Assembly (NCBI GenBank): GCA_002494015.1
Contig: DLAR01000033.1
Coordinates: forward strand, 1-36,921
Direction of reading: 5' to 3'
Source: Porphyromonadaceae bacterium UBA7042
Lineage (GTDB): Bacteria; Bacteroidota; Bacteroidia; Bacteroidales; Muribaculaceae
Length of the DNA stretch: 36,921 nucleotides
Below the pieces are notes generated by a model. That model was given only the letters and a program-made list of their open reading frames with translations. It was not told the DNA's origin and ran no database searches. A program made the translations under genes and the position numbers. Numbering within the stretch: the first letter of the stretch is position 1; the number at the start of each line of letters is the position of its first letter. Below are positions 1 to 7,817 of this stretch, in pieces.

Positions 1-63
1 ACGTTGACACGCGGCCATGCCGCGTAATCGGCGGCTCTGCCGCTTACGATGGACAGCGGCGTT
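1..63. repeat. GC-rich palindrome cluster (REP-like)
   Basis: Two short perfect hairpins lie side by side. One has a 7-bp stem (9-15 with 19-25, loop CAT). The other is GCGGC-TCT-GCCGC at 31-43. The 13-base core at 31-43 recurs as its reverse complement at 36751-36763, at the other end of the window. This points to a dispersed intergenic palindrome family rather than a gene-specific structure. No coding region is seen here. The role is unknown; REP-like sequences or mRNA 3'-end structures are possible. Confidence 0.5.
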
Positions 64-112
64 AAGTTAGTGACATTGTGCCATAGCGCGACGCCACTAT
101 AATCTGTAATAA

Positions 113-853
113 ATGGATTGTACCGAGATTAACCCTTACGACAACGAGCGGGCCAAGGGGGCACAGGTCAAAGAGATGTTTGACAGCATCGCCCCGGCCT
201 ATGACTTCATGAACCGCGCGATGACATTCGGCATCGACAAGTGGTGGAGGCGACGCGCCGTCGCGCGGCTTGCTTCGCGCCCCCATGACCGGATTCTCGA
301 CATTGCCACCGGCACCGGCGACCTTGCCATCCTGATGGCGAGGCGGCTCGACCCGGTCAGCGTCACCGGCGTGGACCTCTCGGAGGGAATGATTGAAATC
401 GGGCGGCGCAAAATCAAAGATGAGGGACTGGCCGACGTTGTCTCGCTACAGCCGGGCGACTGCCTGAACCTGCCGTTTACCGACCGCTCGTTTGACTGCG
501 TCACGGCGGCCTACGGAGTGCGCAACTTCGAGAACCTCCTTGCGGGTTACCGCGAGATGTTCCGCGTGCTGACTCCGGGCGGCACGGTGTGCATAATCGA
601 GCTGTCAACCCCCGCCTCCCCGGTAATCCGTCCCCTCTACAATCTATACAGCCGCCACATCATCCCGGCGGTGGGCCGCATGGTCTCGAAAGACACCCGC
701 GCCTACAGCTACCTTCCCGAGTCAATCGCCGCCGTGCCTCAGGGCGACGCGATGCTCGCCATCATGCGCGAGGCCGGATTCACCGACACCACCTTCCACC
801 CCATGACTTTCGGAACCTGCACCGTCTACATGGCAACAAAGCCGGTAGAATAA
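113..853 (+). CDS. ubiE: Demethylmenaquinone (ubiquinone/menaquinone) C-methyltransferase
   Basis: 246 aa, the usual length for UbiE/MenG. This is an SAM-dependent class I methyltransferase that methylates demethylmenaquinone in the last step of menaquinone synthesis. The N-terminus carries the family signature (MFDSIAPAYDFMNRAMTFG, residues about 23-41). The SAM-binding motif I follows as LDIATGTGDLA, then VTGVDLSEGM, and a later family block includes AAYGVRNFEN. An anaerobic Bacteroidales would use menaquinone, so MenG activity is the likely role. It is followed 13 bases later by the phosphatase gene, and that gene overlaps cdd, so the three probably form one transcript. I see no convincing promoter; a TTG at 76-78 followed by an AT-rich stretch at 98-105 is weak. 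The start at 113 is the only ATG that keeps the conserved N-terminus. Confidence 0.95.
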   Translation: MDCTEINPYDNERAKGAQVKEMFDSIAPAYDFMNRAMTFGIDKWWRRRAVARLASRPHDRILDIATGTGDLAILMARRLDPVSVTGVDLSEGMIEIGRRKIKDEGLADVVSLQPGDCLNLPFTDRSFDCVTAAYGVRNFENLLAGYREMFRVLTPGGTVCIIELSTPASPVIRPLYNLYSRHIIPAVGRMVSKDTRAYSYLPESIAAVPQGDAMLAIMREAGFTDTTFHPMTFGTCTVYMATKPVE

Positions 854-866
854 ACGTTTTAACCTC

Positions 867-1349
867 ATGAAGCATAAGAAACACAAGATACTTTTCGTGT
901 GCCTCGGAAACATCTGCCGCTCCCCGGCGGCCGAAGGCATCATGCGCGCCATCGTCGCCGGCAAACCCGACTGTGACGACTGGGAAATCGACTCGGCCGG
1001 GACAGGGGGATACCACATAGGCGACCAGCCCGACCGCCGTATGCGGGTTCACGCCCGCGAGCGCGGCATCAACCTCGTCCACACCTGCCGACGAGTGTCG
1101 GAAAGTGACTTTGACCGTTTCGACATGATAATCGGGATGGACGACAGCAACATCAGCAATCTCCGGGCCATCGCCCCGACAGTCGAGGCCGAAAAGAAAA
1201 TCCACCGCATGGCCGAGTTTCTCGACCCCGGAATGCGCTACAGCTACATCCCCGACCCCTACTATGAAGGGAGCGAAGGTTTTGAACTCGTTCTCGACCT
1301 GTTGCAGAACGGATGCGAGAACTTATACAAAAAAATGACCGAATCATGA
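867..1349 (+). CDS. Low-molecular-weight protein tyrosine phosphatase
   Basis: 160 aa, the normal size for the LMW-PTP family. The phosphate-binding loop CX5R appears near the N-terminus as CLGNICRS (residues about 12-19), with the Cys nucleophile and Arg. The general-acid Asp lies near the C-terminus in IPDPYYEG. It should hydrolyse phosphotyrosine in the cytoplasm. Bacterial relatives include both housekeeping enzymes and the Wzb type of capsule operons, but no capsule genes are nearby, so its substrate is unknown. Its stop codon overlaps the start of cdd in an ATGA arrangement (1346-1349), which suggests translational coupling. Confidence 0.93.
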   Translation: MKHKKHKILFVCLGNICRSPAAEGIMRAIVAGKPDCDDWEIDSAGTGGYHIGDQPDRRMRVHARERGINLVHTCRRVSESDFDRFDMIIGMDDSNISNLRAIAPTVEAEKKIHRMAEFLDPGMRYSYIPDPYYEGSEGFELVLDLLQNGCENLYKKMTES

Positions 1350-1819
1350 AACGACTTGACATTACTGTTCCCGTGACCGTGGCAAGCTACGACGAACTGT
1401 CACCCGAAGACCGCCGACTTGTCGACCTCGCGCGCGAGGCAACCCACCAATCCTATGCCCCTTACAGCAAATTCAGCGTCGGAGCCGCAATCCTGCTGTC
1501 AAACGGCGAAACAGTCACCGGGGCCAATCAGGAAAACGCCGCCTTCCCATCGGGGACATGCGCCGAGCGCACGGCCTGCTACTATGCCCACGCCCGTTAT
1601 CCCGAGGCCACGTTTGAGACAATCGCTATAGCCGCCCGCGGAACCGACGGTCTCGAAATCGCCAACCCCGTCGCCCCCTGCGGCGCGTGTCGGCAGGCTC
1701 TGCTCGAATACGAGACCCTCGCCGGTAAAAATGTCAAGGTCATCCTCGTCGGACGCAACGACATCTACATCCTCCCCTCGGTAGCCTCAACCCTCCCCCT
1801 CGCCTTCAGCGAATTCTGA
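1346..1819 (+). CDS. cdd: Cytidine deaminase
   Basis: 157 aa. It deaminates cytidine and deoxycytidine to uridine and deoxyuridine in pyrimidine salvage. The zinc site and catalytic Glu are visible as TCAERTA (Cys in place of the His found in some relatives; Glu is the proton shuttle) and as PCGACRQ, which supplies two more Cys ligands. The substrate-binding block N-Q-E-N-A-A-F is also present. The length fits the homotetrameric small type. The ATG at 1346 was chosen over the in-frame ATG at 1313 because it overlaps the upstream stop codon and removes an 11-residue extension that would lie inside the phosphatase gene. Confidence 0.94.
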   Translation: MKRLDITVPVTVASYDELSPEDRRLVDLAREATHQSYAPYSKFSVGAAILLSNGETVTGANQENAAFPSGTCAERTACYYAHARYPEATFETIAIAARGTDGLEIANPVAPCGACRQALLEYETLAGKNVKVILVGRNDIYILPSVASTLPLAFSEF

Positions 1820-1850
1820 GAGGGCGTTTAAATTAAAACGATAAGACCAC

Positions 1851-1879
1851 GGCCCCGCGACAGTTGATGCCGCGGAGCC
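1851..1879. terminator. Hairpin between convergent cdd and flavo-diiron genes
   Basis: Nine-base arms (1851-1859 with 1871-1879) pair with one mismatch around an 11-base loop. The structure lies between two convergent genes and is followed on the plus strand by T-rich DNA. It is a plausible transcription terminator for the ubiE-cdd operon, though it lacks a clean T tract. Confidence 0.4.
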
Positions 1880-1883
1880 GATG

Positions 1884-1918
1884 TGTTATCTGTTATTTGT
1901 TATCTGTTATTTGTTATT
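1884..1918. repeat. Five 7-bp tandem repeats (TGTTATY) across a stop codon
   Basis: Five consecutive copies of TGTTATC or TGTTATT span the stop codon of the flavo-diiron gene (TAA on the minus strand at 1907-1909). Seven is not a multiple of three, so copy-number change inside the coding part would shift only the last few residues. It is a possible slippage site with little predicted effect on the protein. Confidence 0.75.
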
Positions 1919-3073
1919 TGCCAACGCTTTGGCGAGCTCGCGCAGGGCGGGAAGGTCGCCGTCGTGCAAGCGGCTGCGGATTGTCACCTTAGGTTCCACG
2001 ACGGTCATGTCTTTCATCTTGGAAAGCATGTCGGCCATCAGTCGGCCCGCGACAGGAGCCCACGAGCCGTTCTCGACGAATCCGACAGTGCGGTTGCGCA
2101 TATTCTTCATCTGCAAGTGGTGCAGGAAATCATGCATGGCGGGGAAAAGCGACGCGTCATAGGTCACACTGCACAGCGCGAGACCGCTCAGGCGGAACGC
2201 CTCGGCCACGGCATAAGAGACATCGTGACGGCACAGGTCCATCAGCACGACATCGCCCGCGCCCTCCTCGCGCAGCATCACGGCAAGTCGCCGGGCCGCC
2301 TCGGCCGTGCCGCCGTAGACCGACGCGTAGGCCACCAGCACGCCGCGTGTCTCAGGCTCGTAATTGCTCCACTTTTCATAGAGCAGCCAGTAATGGACGA
2401 GATTTTCTTTCAGCACGGGGCCGTGGAGCGGGGCGACGATATTGAACGGCTGTCCGGCCAGCTTTTTCATAACAGCCTTGACATTGCTGCCATATTTCCC
2501 GACGATGTTGCAATAGTAACGCCTCGCCTCATCATCCCACGGTTCAGTTGACGACGGCATGGCAAATGTCCCGAAGGCATCCGCCGAAAACAACACGCCG
2601 TCAGCCTCGTCAAGCGTCATCATCACCTCGGGCCAGTGAACCATCGGCGCGGTGAAAAATTTCAGAGTGGCGCGGCCCAGCGACAGCGTGTCGCCATCCT
2701 TGACCGTCACCGAGCGGCCCGCGATGTCGGCCCCCTCAAAGAAATTACCGAGCATCTCGACTGCCTTGGCCGTGGCCACGACTTTCATCCCGGGGTAACG
2801 CGCCAAAACAGCCGCGACACTTCCCGAGTGGTCAGGCTCGACATGCTGCACAATCAGATAATCGGGACGGCGGTCGCCCAATGCCTCTGACAGATTGGCA
2901 AGCCAGTCGGAACACCGGCGCACATCGACAGCATCTACAACCGCGACACTTTCATCGTCAATCAGATAAGAATTATAGGAAACACCCTTCACAAGGGGAT
3001 ACTGGCTCTCAAAAAGATCAAGATTGTCATCGTCAACACCGATGAACCTGACATGGGAAGTAACCGATAGCAT
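1907..3073 (-). CDS. Flavo-diiron protein (A-type flavoprotein, O2/NO reductase)
   Basis: 388 aa. The N-terminal metallo-beta-lactamase-like domain carries the diiron ligands: HVEPDH (the HxExDH motif), a His in MVHWPEV, an Asp in LFSADAFG and a His in PLHGPV. A C-terminal flavodoxin domain starts near LVAYASVYGGTAE, the FMN phosphate loop. Enzymes of this family use FMN and a diiron centre to reduce O2 to water or NO to N2O in the cytoplasm of anaerobes. No rubredoxin domain or neighbouring rubredoxin gene is seen, so the electron donor must be encoded elsewhere. The gene is monocistronic and convergent with cdd. A -7-like element lies 19-26 bases upstream of the ATG. Confidence 0.93.
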   Translation of the reverse strand: MLSVTSHVRFIGVDDDNLDLFESQYPLVKGVSYNSYLIDDESVAVVDAVDVRRCSDWLANLSEALGDRRPDYLIVQHVEPDHSGSVAAVLARYPGMKVVATAKAVEMLGNFFEGADIAGRSVTVKDGDTLSLGRATLKFFTAPMVHWPEVMMTLDEADGVLFSADAFGTFAMPSSTEPWDDEARRYYCNIVGKYGSNVKAVMKKLAGQPFNIVAPLHGPVLKENLVHYWLLYEKWSNYEPETRGVLVAYASVYGGTAEAARRLAVMLREEGAGDVVLMDLCRHDVSYAVAEAFRLSGLALCSVTYDASLFPAMHDFLHHLQMKNMRNRTVGFVENGSWAPVAGRLMADMLSKMKDMTVVEPKVTIRSRLHDGDLPALRELAKALANNK

Positions 3074-3091
3074 AGTCTAAGAATTTTGTTG

Positions 3092-3099
3092 CAAAATTA
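3092..3099 (-). promoter_or_regulatory. -7 promoter element of the flavo-diiron gene
   Basis: TAATTTTG on the minus strand matches the Bacteroidetes -7 consensus TAnnTTTG. It lies 18 bases upstream of the ATG, implying a very short 5' leader. No good -33 element was found at standard spacing. Confidence 0.5.
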
Positions 3100-3247
3100 C
3101 ATAAAAAGGAAAAATATCCGTCCGCAATCTATAAAAAAGTGCGACACAGATTAGCCGGAGTCACCAAATCCTGACAAAAAACGGGGCGTAACCGGGTTTT
3201 CAACAAAGTTTTGCACAATTTTTATATAGGGTAAGGGAGATTTTGCG

Positions 3248-3255
3248 TATTTTTG
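3248..3255 (+). promoter_or_regulatory. -7 promoter element of lysS
   Basis: TATTTTTG matches TAnnTTTG and lies 35 bases before the lysS ATG. The surrounding 3074-3290 stretch is AT-rich and holds the divergent promoters of the flavo-diiron gene and lysS. No clear -33 element was seen. Confidence 0.5.
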
Positions 3256-3290
3256 CACACAATTGTAAATAGCACCCTACTTAAAGAGTT

Positions 3291-5024
3291 ATGAATATAC
3301 TTGAACTAAGCGAACAAGAGATAGTGCGTCGCGGAAGTCTTGACGAAATGCGCCGCCGAGGCATCGACCCATATCCCGCAGCCGAATTTCCCGTAACCGG
3401 TTATGCCGACGAAATCAAATCGACATTTGTCGACGATGCCCCACAGCGCGAAGTGTCTGTGGCCGGACGAATTATGAGCCGCCGCATCATGGGCAAGGCT
3501 TCTTTCATGGAGTTGCAGGATTCGCGCGGCCGCATTCAGGTCTACATCTCGCGTGACGACCTGTGTCCCGGCGAAGACAAGGATCTCTACAACGTTGTGT
3601 TCAAAAAACTGCTCGACATCGGCGACTTCGTCGGTGTAGAGGGCTATGTGTTCCGCACCCAGACAGGCGAAATATCGGTTCACGCCCGCTCGCTGACCGT
3701 CCTGAGCAAGTCGTTGCGCCCCCTCCCCATCGTCAAGGTGAAAGAAGGCGTGACCTACGACGCTTTTGACGACCCCGAGCTGCGTTACCGCCGCCGCTAT
3801 GTCGACCTCGTGGTCAACGACGGCGTAAAGGATATTTTCATCAAGCGCAACAAGGTCTACAACTCGATGCGCGAATATTTCAACTCGGCAGGCTACATGG
3901 AGGTCGAGACCCCCATCCTCCAGTCGATTCCCGGCGGAGCGGCAGCCCGTCCCTTCATCACCCACCACAACGCGCTTGACATCCCGCTCTACCTGCGCAT
4001 CGCCGACGAGCTTTACCTCAAGCGCCTCATCGTGGGCGGATTTGAAGGTGTCTACGAGTTCTCCAAGAACTTCCGCAACGAGGGCATGGACCGCACCCAC
4101 AACCCCGAGTTCACATGCATGGAAATCTATGTTTCCTACAAGGACTACAACTGGATGATGGACTTCACCGAGAAAATGCTCGAAAAAATATGCCTCGACG
4201 TAAACGGCACCACTCAGGTCAAGGTCGGCGACAATATCATCGACTTCAAGGCCCCCTACAAGCGCGTCACCATGACCGAGGCCATTAAGGAACACACCGG
4301 CGTCGACATCACCGGCATGGACGAGGCTCAGCTTCGCGACACCGCTCGCTCGCTCGGCATCGAGGTCGACGACTCTATGGGCAAGGGAAAACTCATCGAC
4401 GAGATTTTCGGCGAAAAGTGCGAAGGTCTCTACATCCAGCCCACCTTCATCACTGACTATCCCATCGAGATGTCGCCGCTGACCAAGCGTCACCGCAACA
4501 ATCCCGAGCTCACCGAGCGTTTCGAGCTGATGGTCAACGGCAAGGAGCTGGCCAACGCCTACTCGGAGCTTAACGACCCCATCGACCAGTATGAACGCTT
4601 TGTCGAGCAGATGAAACTCGGCGAGAAAGGCGACGACGAGGCCATGATTATCGATCAGGACTTCATCCGCGCCCTCGAATACGGCATGCCCCCCACATCG
4701 GGAATGGGTATCGGAATGGACCGCCTCGTCATGCTCATGACTGGCCAGACAACCATTCAGGAGGTGCTTTTCTTCCCGCAGATGCGCCCTGAAAAGACAC
4801 AGCGCCGCGACAAAGAGGAAGCATTTACCGCCCTCGGCGTACCCGCCGAATGGGTCGCTCCCCTTTACAAGGCCGGTGTCTATACCGTGGAACAGCTCGG
4901 CGCGACCGACGCTCCCGGCAAGCTCCATCAGGAACTCTGCGGCATCAACAAGAAATTCAAGCTCGGCTACAAGAACCCGGCGGTCGACGAAGTGTCCGCG
5001 TGGATTGCCGCAGCACAAGGATAA
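3291..5024 (+). CDS. lysS: Lysyl-tRNA synthetase, class II
   Basis: 577 aa. It charges tRNA-Lys with lysine. The N-terminal OB-fold anticodon-binding domain covers roughly residues 50-150. The class II catalytic core follows, with motif 2 as FRNEGMDRTHNPEFT and motif 3 as GMGIGMDRLVMLM. About 70 residues follow motif 3 (VPAEWVAPLYKAGVYTV region and on), more than in the approximately 505-residue E. coli enzyme. This looks like the C-terminal extension common in Bacteroidetes LysS. Start: ATG at 3291, 35 bases after a -7 element. It probably leads a transcription unit with gpsA and pgi, although an intergenic hairpin separates it from gpsA. Confidence 0.97.
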   Translation: MNILELSEQEIVRRGSLDEMRRRGIDPYPAAEFPVTGYADEIKSTFVDDAPQREVSVAGRIMSRRIMGKASFMELQDSRGRIQVYISRDDLCPGEDKDLYNVVFKKLLDIGDFVGVEGYVFRTQTGEISVHARSLTVLSKSLRPLPIVKVKEGVTYDAFDDPELRYRRRYVDLVVNDGVKDIFIKRNKVYNSMREYFNSAGYMEVETPILQSIPGGAAARPFITHHNALDIPLYLRIADELYLKRLIVGGFEGVYEFSKNFRNEGMDRTHNPEFTCMEIYVSYKDYNWMMDFTEKMLEKICLDVNGTTQVKVGDNIIDFKAPYKRVTMTEAIKEHTGVDITGMDEAQLRDTARSLGIEVDDSMGKGKLIDEIFGEKCEGLYIQPTFITDYPIEMSPLTKRHRNNPELTERFELMVNGKELANAYSELNDPIDQYERFVEQMKLGEKGDDEAMIIDQDFIRALEYGMPPTSGMGIGMDRLVMLMTGQTTIQEVLFFPQMRPEKTQRRDKEEAFTALGVPAEWVAPLYKAGVYTVEQLGATDAPGKLHQELCGINKKFKLGYKNPAVDEVSAWIAAAQG

Positions 5025-5038
5025 GGCAGGTTTTTAAC

Positions 5039-5097
5039 GTTGAAAGGTTAAGGCCGCGCGGCACTTCCACCAAGGCCGCAGGCCCTGAACCTTAAAC
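5039..5097. repeat. Imperfect intergenic inverted repeat before gpsA
   Basis: The left arm (about 5039-5062) and right arm (5074-5097) pair imperfectly. The right arm ends in AACCTTAAAC shortly before the gpsA start. The same end sequence closes the right arm of the hairpin at 31123-31193, which sits in the same place relative to its neighbours (just after one stop codon, just before the next start). This suggests a shared intergenic element. Confidence 0.5.
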
Positions 5098-5112
5098 AAT
5101 AAATGAAGAACC

Positions 5113-6108
5113 ATGAATATGTTCAACAAGATAGCTGTCATGGGCGGCGGCAGCTGGGCGACAGCCCTTGCCAAGCTTCTGCTCGGGAACTGTGACTCTA
5201 TTATATGGTATATGCGGCGTGACGACCGAATCGAAGATTTCAAGCGTCTGCGCCACAATCCCGCCTATCTGACCGATGTGGAATTTGACATCGACCGCAT
5301 CGAGTTTACAAGCGACATCAACCATGCGTGCAGCCAAGCCGACACGCTGCTGCTCGTCATGCCCTCTCCCTATTTCAAAACCCACCTCGACAAAATCACT
5401 GTAGACATCAGTGACAAATACATTGTCTCGGCAGTCAAGGGAATCGTGCCCGGTGTCAATGAAATCATTTCTGACTACATGACTCACCACTTTGACACCG
5501 ACCCCTCCAAGATTGTCGTTGTCTCAGGCCCATGCCATGCCGAGGAAGTCGCCCTCGGACGGCCGAGTTTCCTGACAGTCGGATGCCACAACGTTTTCAA
5601 TGCCGAGCGTTTCAGCGAGAAACTTGCAGGAAAGACAACCCGCACCATCACGTCGAGCGACGTGGAGGGCATCGAATATGCCGCCGTGCTGAAAAATGTC
5701 TACTCCATCGCCGCCGGCATAGTGCACGGCATGAAGGGAGGCGACAATTTTCTGGCAATGCTCGTATCCAACGCCATCCGAGAGATGGAACGGTTTGTCA
5801 ACGCCGTGTGTCCCCGCCCCCGTTGCATCTGCGACTCGGTCTACCTCGGTGACCTGCTCGTCACCGCCTACTCACGTTTCTCGCGCAACCACAACTTCGG
5901 CTCCATCATCGGCAAAGGCTACTCCGTTGCCACCGCCCGCATGGAGATGGAACAGACAGCCGAGGGATACTACGGCACCAAGTGCATCCACGAGATAAAC
6001 AAGCAGTACGGCGTGGCGATGCCCATCCTCGATGCCGTCTACGACATCCTTTACCGCCGTGCGAAAGCCGAGCGAGCCATCCGCTCCCTCGGAGAGACTT
6101 TCATCTGA
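5113..6108 (+). CDS. gpsA: Glycerol-3-phosphate dehydrogenase [NAD(P)+]
   Basis: 331 aa, typical of GpsA. It reduces dihydroxyacetone phosphate to sn-glycerol-3-phosphate, the phospholipid backbone, in the cytoplasm. The Rossmann dinucleotide loop is GGGSWATALA near the N-terminus. Further landmarks are SAVKGI, GPCHAEEVALG, the catalytic Lys in LKNVYSIAAG, and the late block GDLLVTAYSRFSRN. It sits 88 bases after lysS and 24 bases before pgi. The three may be co-transcribed, with the hairpin at 5039-5097 in between. Confidence 0.96.
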   Translation: MNMFNKIAVMGGGSWATALAKLLLGNCDSIIWYMRRDDRIEDFKRLRHNPAYLTDVEFDIDRIEFTSDINHACSQADTLLLVMPSPYFKTHLDKITVDISDKYIVSAVKGIVPGVNEIISDYMTHHFDTDPSKIVVVSGPCHAEEVALGRPSFLTVGCHNVFNAERFSEKLAGKTTRTITSSDVEGIEYAAVLKNVYSIAAGIVHGMKGGDNFLAMLVSNAIREMERFVNAVCPRPRCICDSVYLGDLLVTAYSRFSRNHNFGSIIGKGYSVATARMEMEQTAEGYYGTKCIHEINKQYGVAMPILDAVYDILYRRAKAERAIRSLGETFI

Positions 6109-6132
6109 CAATTCTAAATTAATCATATTCTA

Positions 6133-7485
6133 ATGAAAACAATTTCTGTTGACATTAAAGACGTGTTCTCAACCGTCACTCCCGCCGCAGTGGAAGCCCT
6201 CGACAGCAAGGGTGCTGAGGCTCTTGACAAAGTCATGAACGGAACCGGCGAAGGCAGCGACTTCCTCGGCTGGGTCAATCTCCCCACCGACACAACCGAT
6301 GCCCTCCTCGACGACATAATCGCCACAGCCGAACGTCTCCGTGCAACCTGCGACACTGTTGTCGCCATCGGTATCGGCGGCAGCTACCTTGGCGCAAAAG
6401 CCGTCATCGAGGCTCTCAGCGACAGTTTCTCGTCGCTGCGTCCCGGTGTTCAAGGCGAACCCAAGGTTCTCTTTGCCGGCCAGAACATCGGTGAGGACTA
6501 CCTCTATGAACTCCAAGACTATCTGAAAGACAAACGATTCGGCATAATCGTGATTTCCAAGTCGGGAACCACTACCGAACCCGCCATCGCCTTCCGCCTC
6601 CTCAAGGAACAGCTTGAACGCCAGCTCGGCAAAGAGGAAGCGCGCAACCGCATCGTAGCCATTACCGACGCTAAGCGCGGCGCCCTGCGCACACTCGCTA
6701 CCGAAGAAGGCTACAAGACATTCGTGATCGCCGACAATGTCGGCGGCCGTTTCTCGGTGCTCACCCCCGTGGGTCTTCTCCCCATCGCCGTTGCCGGATT
6801 TGACATCCGCGCCCTCATCGACGGTGCTGTAGAAATGGAAAAGGCCACCGCCACAGCCGATCCCGCCACCAACCCCTCGATGCTTTATGCCGAGACCCGC
6901 AACGCCCTCTATCAGGCAGGCAAGAAAATCGAAATCCTCGTCAACTACAACCCCAAGCTCCACTTCTTCGGAGAATGGTGGAAGCAGCTTTACGGTGAGA
7001 GCGAAGGAAAGGACCACAAAGGAATCTTCCCTGCGGCTGTCGACAACTCGACCGACCTCCACTCGATGGGGCAATGGATTCAGGACGGCGAACGCACTAT
7101 CTTCGAGACAGTCCTCTCGGTAGAGGAATCCCGCTACACCAAGGAAATCCCCGCCGACGAGGCCAATCTTGACGGGCTCAACTACATCGCCGGTATGCGC
7201 GTAGACCATGTAAACAAGATGGCCGAACTCGGTACCCGCCTCGCCCACGTCGACGGCGGTGTGCCCAACATGCGCGTGACCATCCCCGCGCTGGAAGAAA
7301 AATACCTCGGCCAGCTCATCTACTTCTTTGAAAAGGCATGCGGTATCAGCGGATACCTTCTCGAAGTAAACCCCTTCAACCAACCCGGTGTCGAAGCCTA
7401 CAAGCGCAACATGTTTGCCCTGCTCGAAAAGCCCGGTTACGAGAAGGAAACCGAGGCTATCAAGGCCCGTCTTGAAAAAAAATAA
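6133..7485 (+). CDS. pgi: Glucose-6-phosphate isomerase
   Basis: 450 aa, matching the short PGI form (about 445-450 aa) rather than the 549-aa E. coli form. It interconverts glucose-6-phosphate and fructose-6-phosphate. Visible landmarks are AIGIGGSYLGAKA, the phosphate-binding SKSGTTTEPA, the active-site region NSTDLHSMGQW, and the C-terminal catalytic Lys region NPFNQPGVEAYK. It follows gpsA by 24 bases and probably shares its transcript. The terminator at 7598-7629 would end it. Confidence 0.97.
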   Translation: MKTISVDIKDVFSTVTPAAVEALDSKGAEALDKVMNGTGEGSDFLGWVNLPTDTTDALLDDIIATAERLRATCDTVVAIGIGGSYLGAKAVIEALSDSFSSLRPGVQGEPKVLFAGQNIGEDYLYELQDYLKDKRFGIIVISKSGTTTEPAIAFRLLKEQLERQLGKEEARNRIVAITDAKRGALRTLATEEGYKTFVIADNVGGRFSVLTPVGLLPIAVAGFDIRALIDGAVEMEKATATADPATNPSMLYAETRNALYQAGKKIEILVNYNPKLHFFGEWWKQLYGESEGKDHKGIFPAAVDNSTDLHSMGQWIQDGERTIFETVLSVEESRYTKEIPADEANLDGLNYIAGMRVDHVNKMAELGTRLAHVDGGVPNMRVTIPALEEKYLGQLIYFFEKACGISGYLLEVNPFNQPGVEAYKRNMFALLEKPGYEKETEAIKARLEKK

Positions 7486-7597
7486 AAAAATTATGTTAAC
7501 GGGATAATAAAACAATGTCCCCTTACGTTATACACTCAGAAAACATTTTGTTTTTTATAATAGTTGTTTTATAGATAATTGTGTATTTGAAGCATTA

Positions 7598-7629
7598 GGA
7601 TAGTCGTGAGACTGTCCTTTTGTTTTTTT
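7598..7629 (+). terminator. Intrinsic terminator downstream of pgi
   Basis: An 8-bp stem (7598-7605 with 7610-7617, one G-U pair) closes a GTGA loop of GNRA type. It is followed by TTTTGTTTTTTT (7618-7629). This is a textbook Rho-independent terminator, 113 bases after the pgi stop. Confidence 0.85.
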
Positions 7630-7739
7630 AAGTAAGTGATTTAAACAAAATTCAGTGCGGATGTTGACGAAACCCACAATGGAGAATAAGAGGGCGTTTA
7701 CACTTCGTAATAAGTTCAAGATGCAGAACAACGACAAAA

Positions 7740-7785
7740 TTACAGGCTGTTTAGAAATTTTTATAAATTTCTAAACAGCCTGTAA
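7740..7785. terminator. Perfect 21-bp hairpin, probable bidirectional terminator
   Basis: Arms 7740-7760 and 7765-7785 are perfectly complementary around a 4-base loop. The AT-rich inner stem gives a T run on either strand. It lies 33 bases beyond the GH97 stop codon, so it can terminate that gene and back up the pgi terminator. The AGGCTGTTT core relates it to several degenerate gene-end motifs elsewhere in the window. Confidence 0.65.
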
Positions 7786-7817
7786 TTCACTTTAACCTGA
7801 GCGATGCGCGAGTCAAA

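Larger units (their letters stand above)
7486..7817. other. Intergenic region between pgi and GH97 (convergent)
   Basis: 332 bases, AT-rich, without a convincing gene. It contains an intrinsic terminator (7598-7629), a GAGGGCGTTT motif at about 7689-7698 that resembles the bases just after the cdd stop codon, and a long perfect hairpin (7740-7785). A 60-codon open frame on the minus strand has no recognisable features and overlaps the terminator, so I do not call it. Confidence 0.6.

Noticed and set aside
3306..5018. 570-codon open frame on the minus strand
   Set aside because: It is the antisense shadow of lysS, whose protein sequence is clearly conserved. GC-rich coding DNA often leaves such frames open.
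6169..7515. 448-codon open frame on the minus strand
   Set aside because: It is the antisense shadow of pgi; the translation has no family features.
7555..7737. 60-codon minus-strand ORF between pgi and GH97
   Set aside because: It overlaps an intrinsic terminator, has no recognisable motifs, and lies in AT-rich intergenic DNA.
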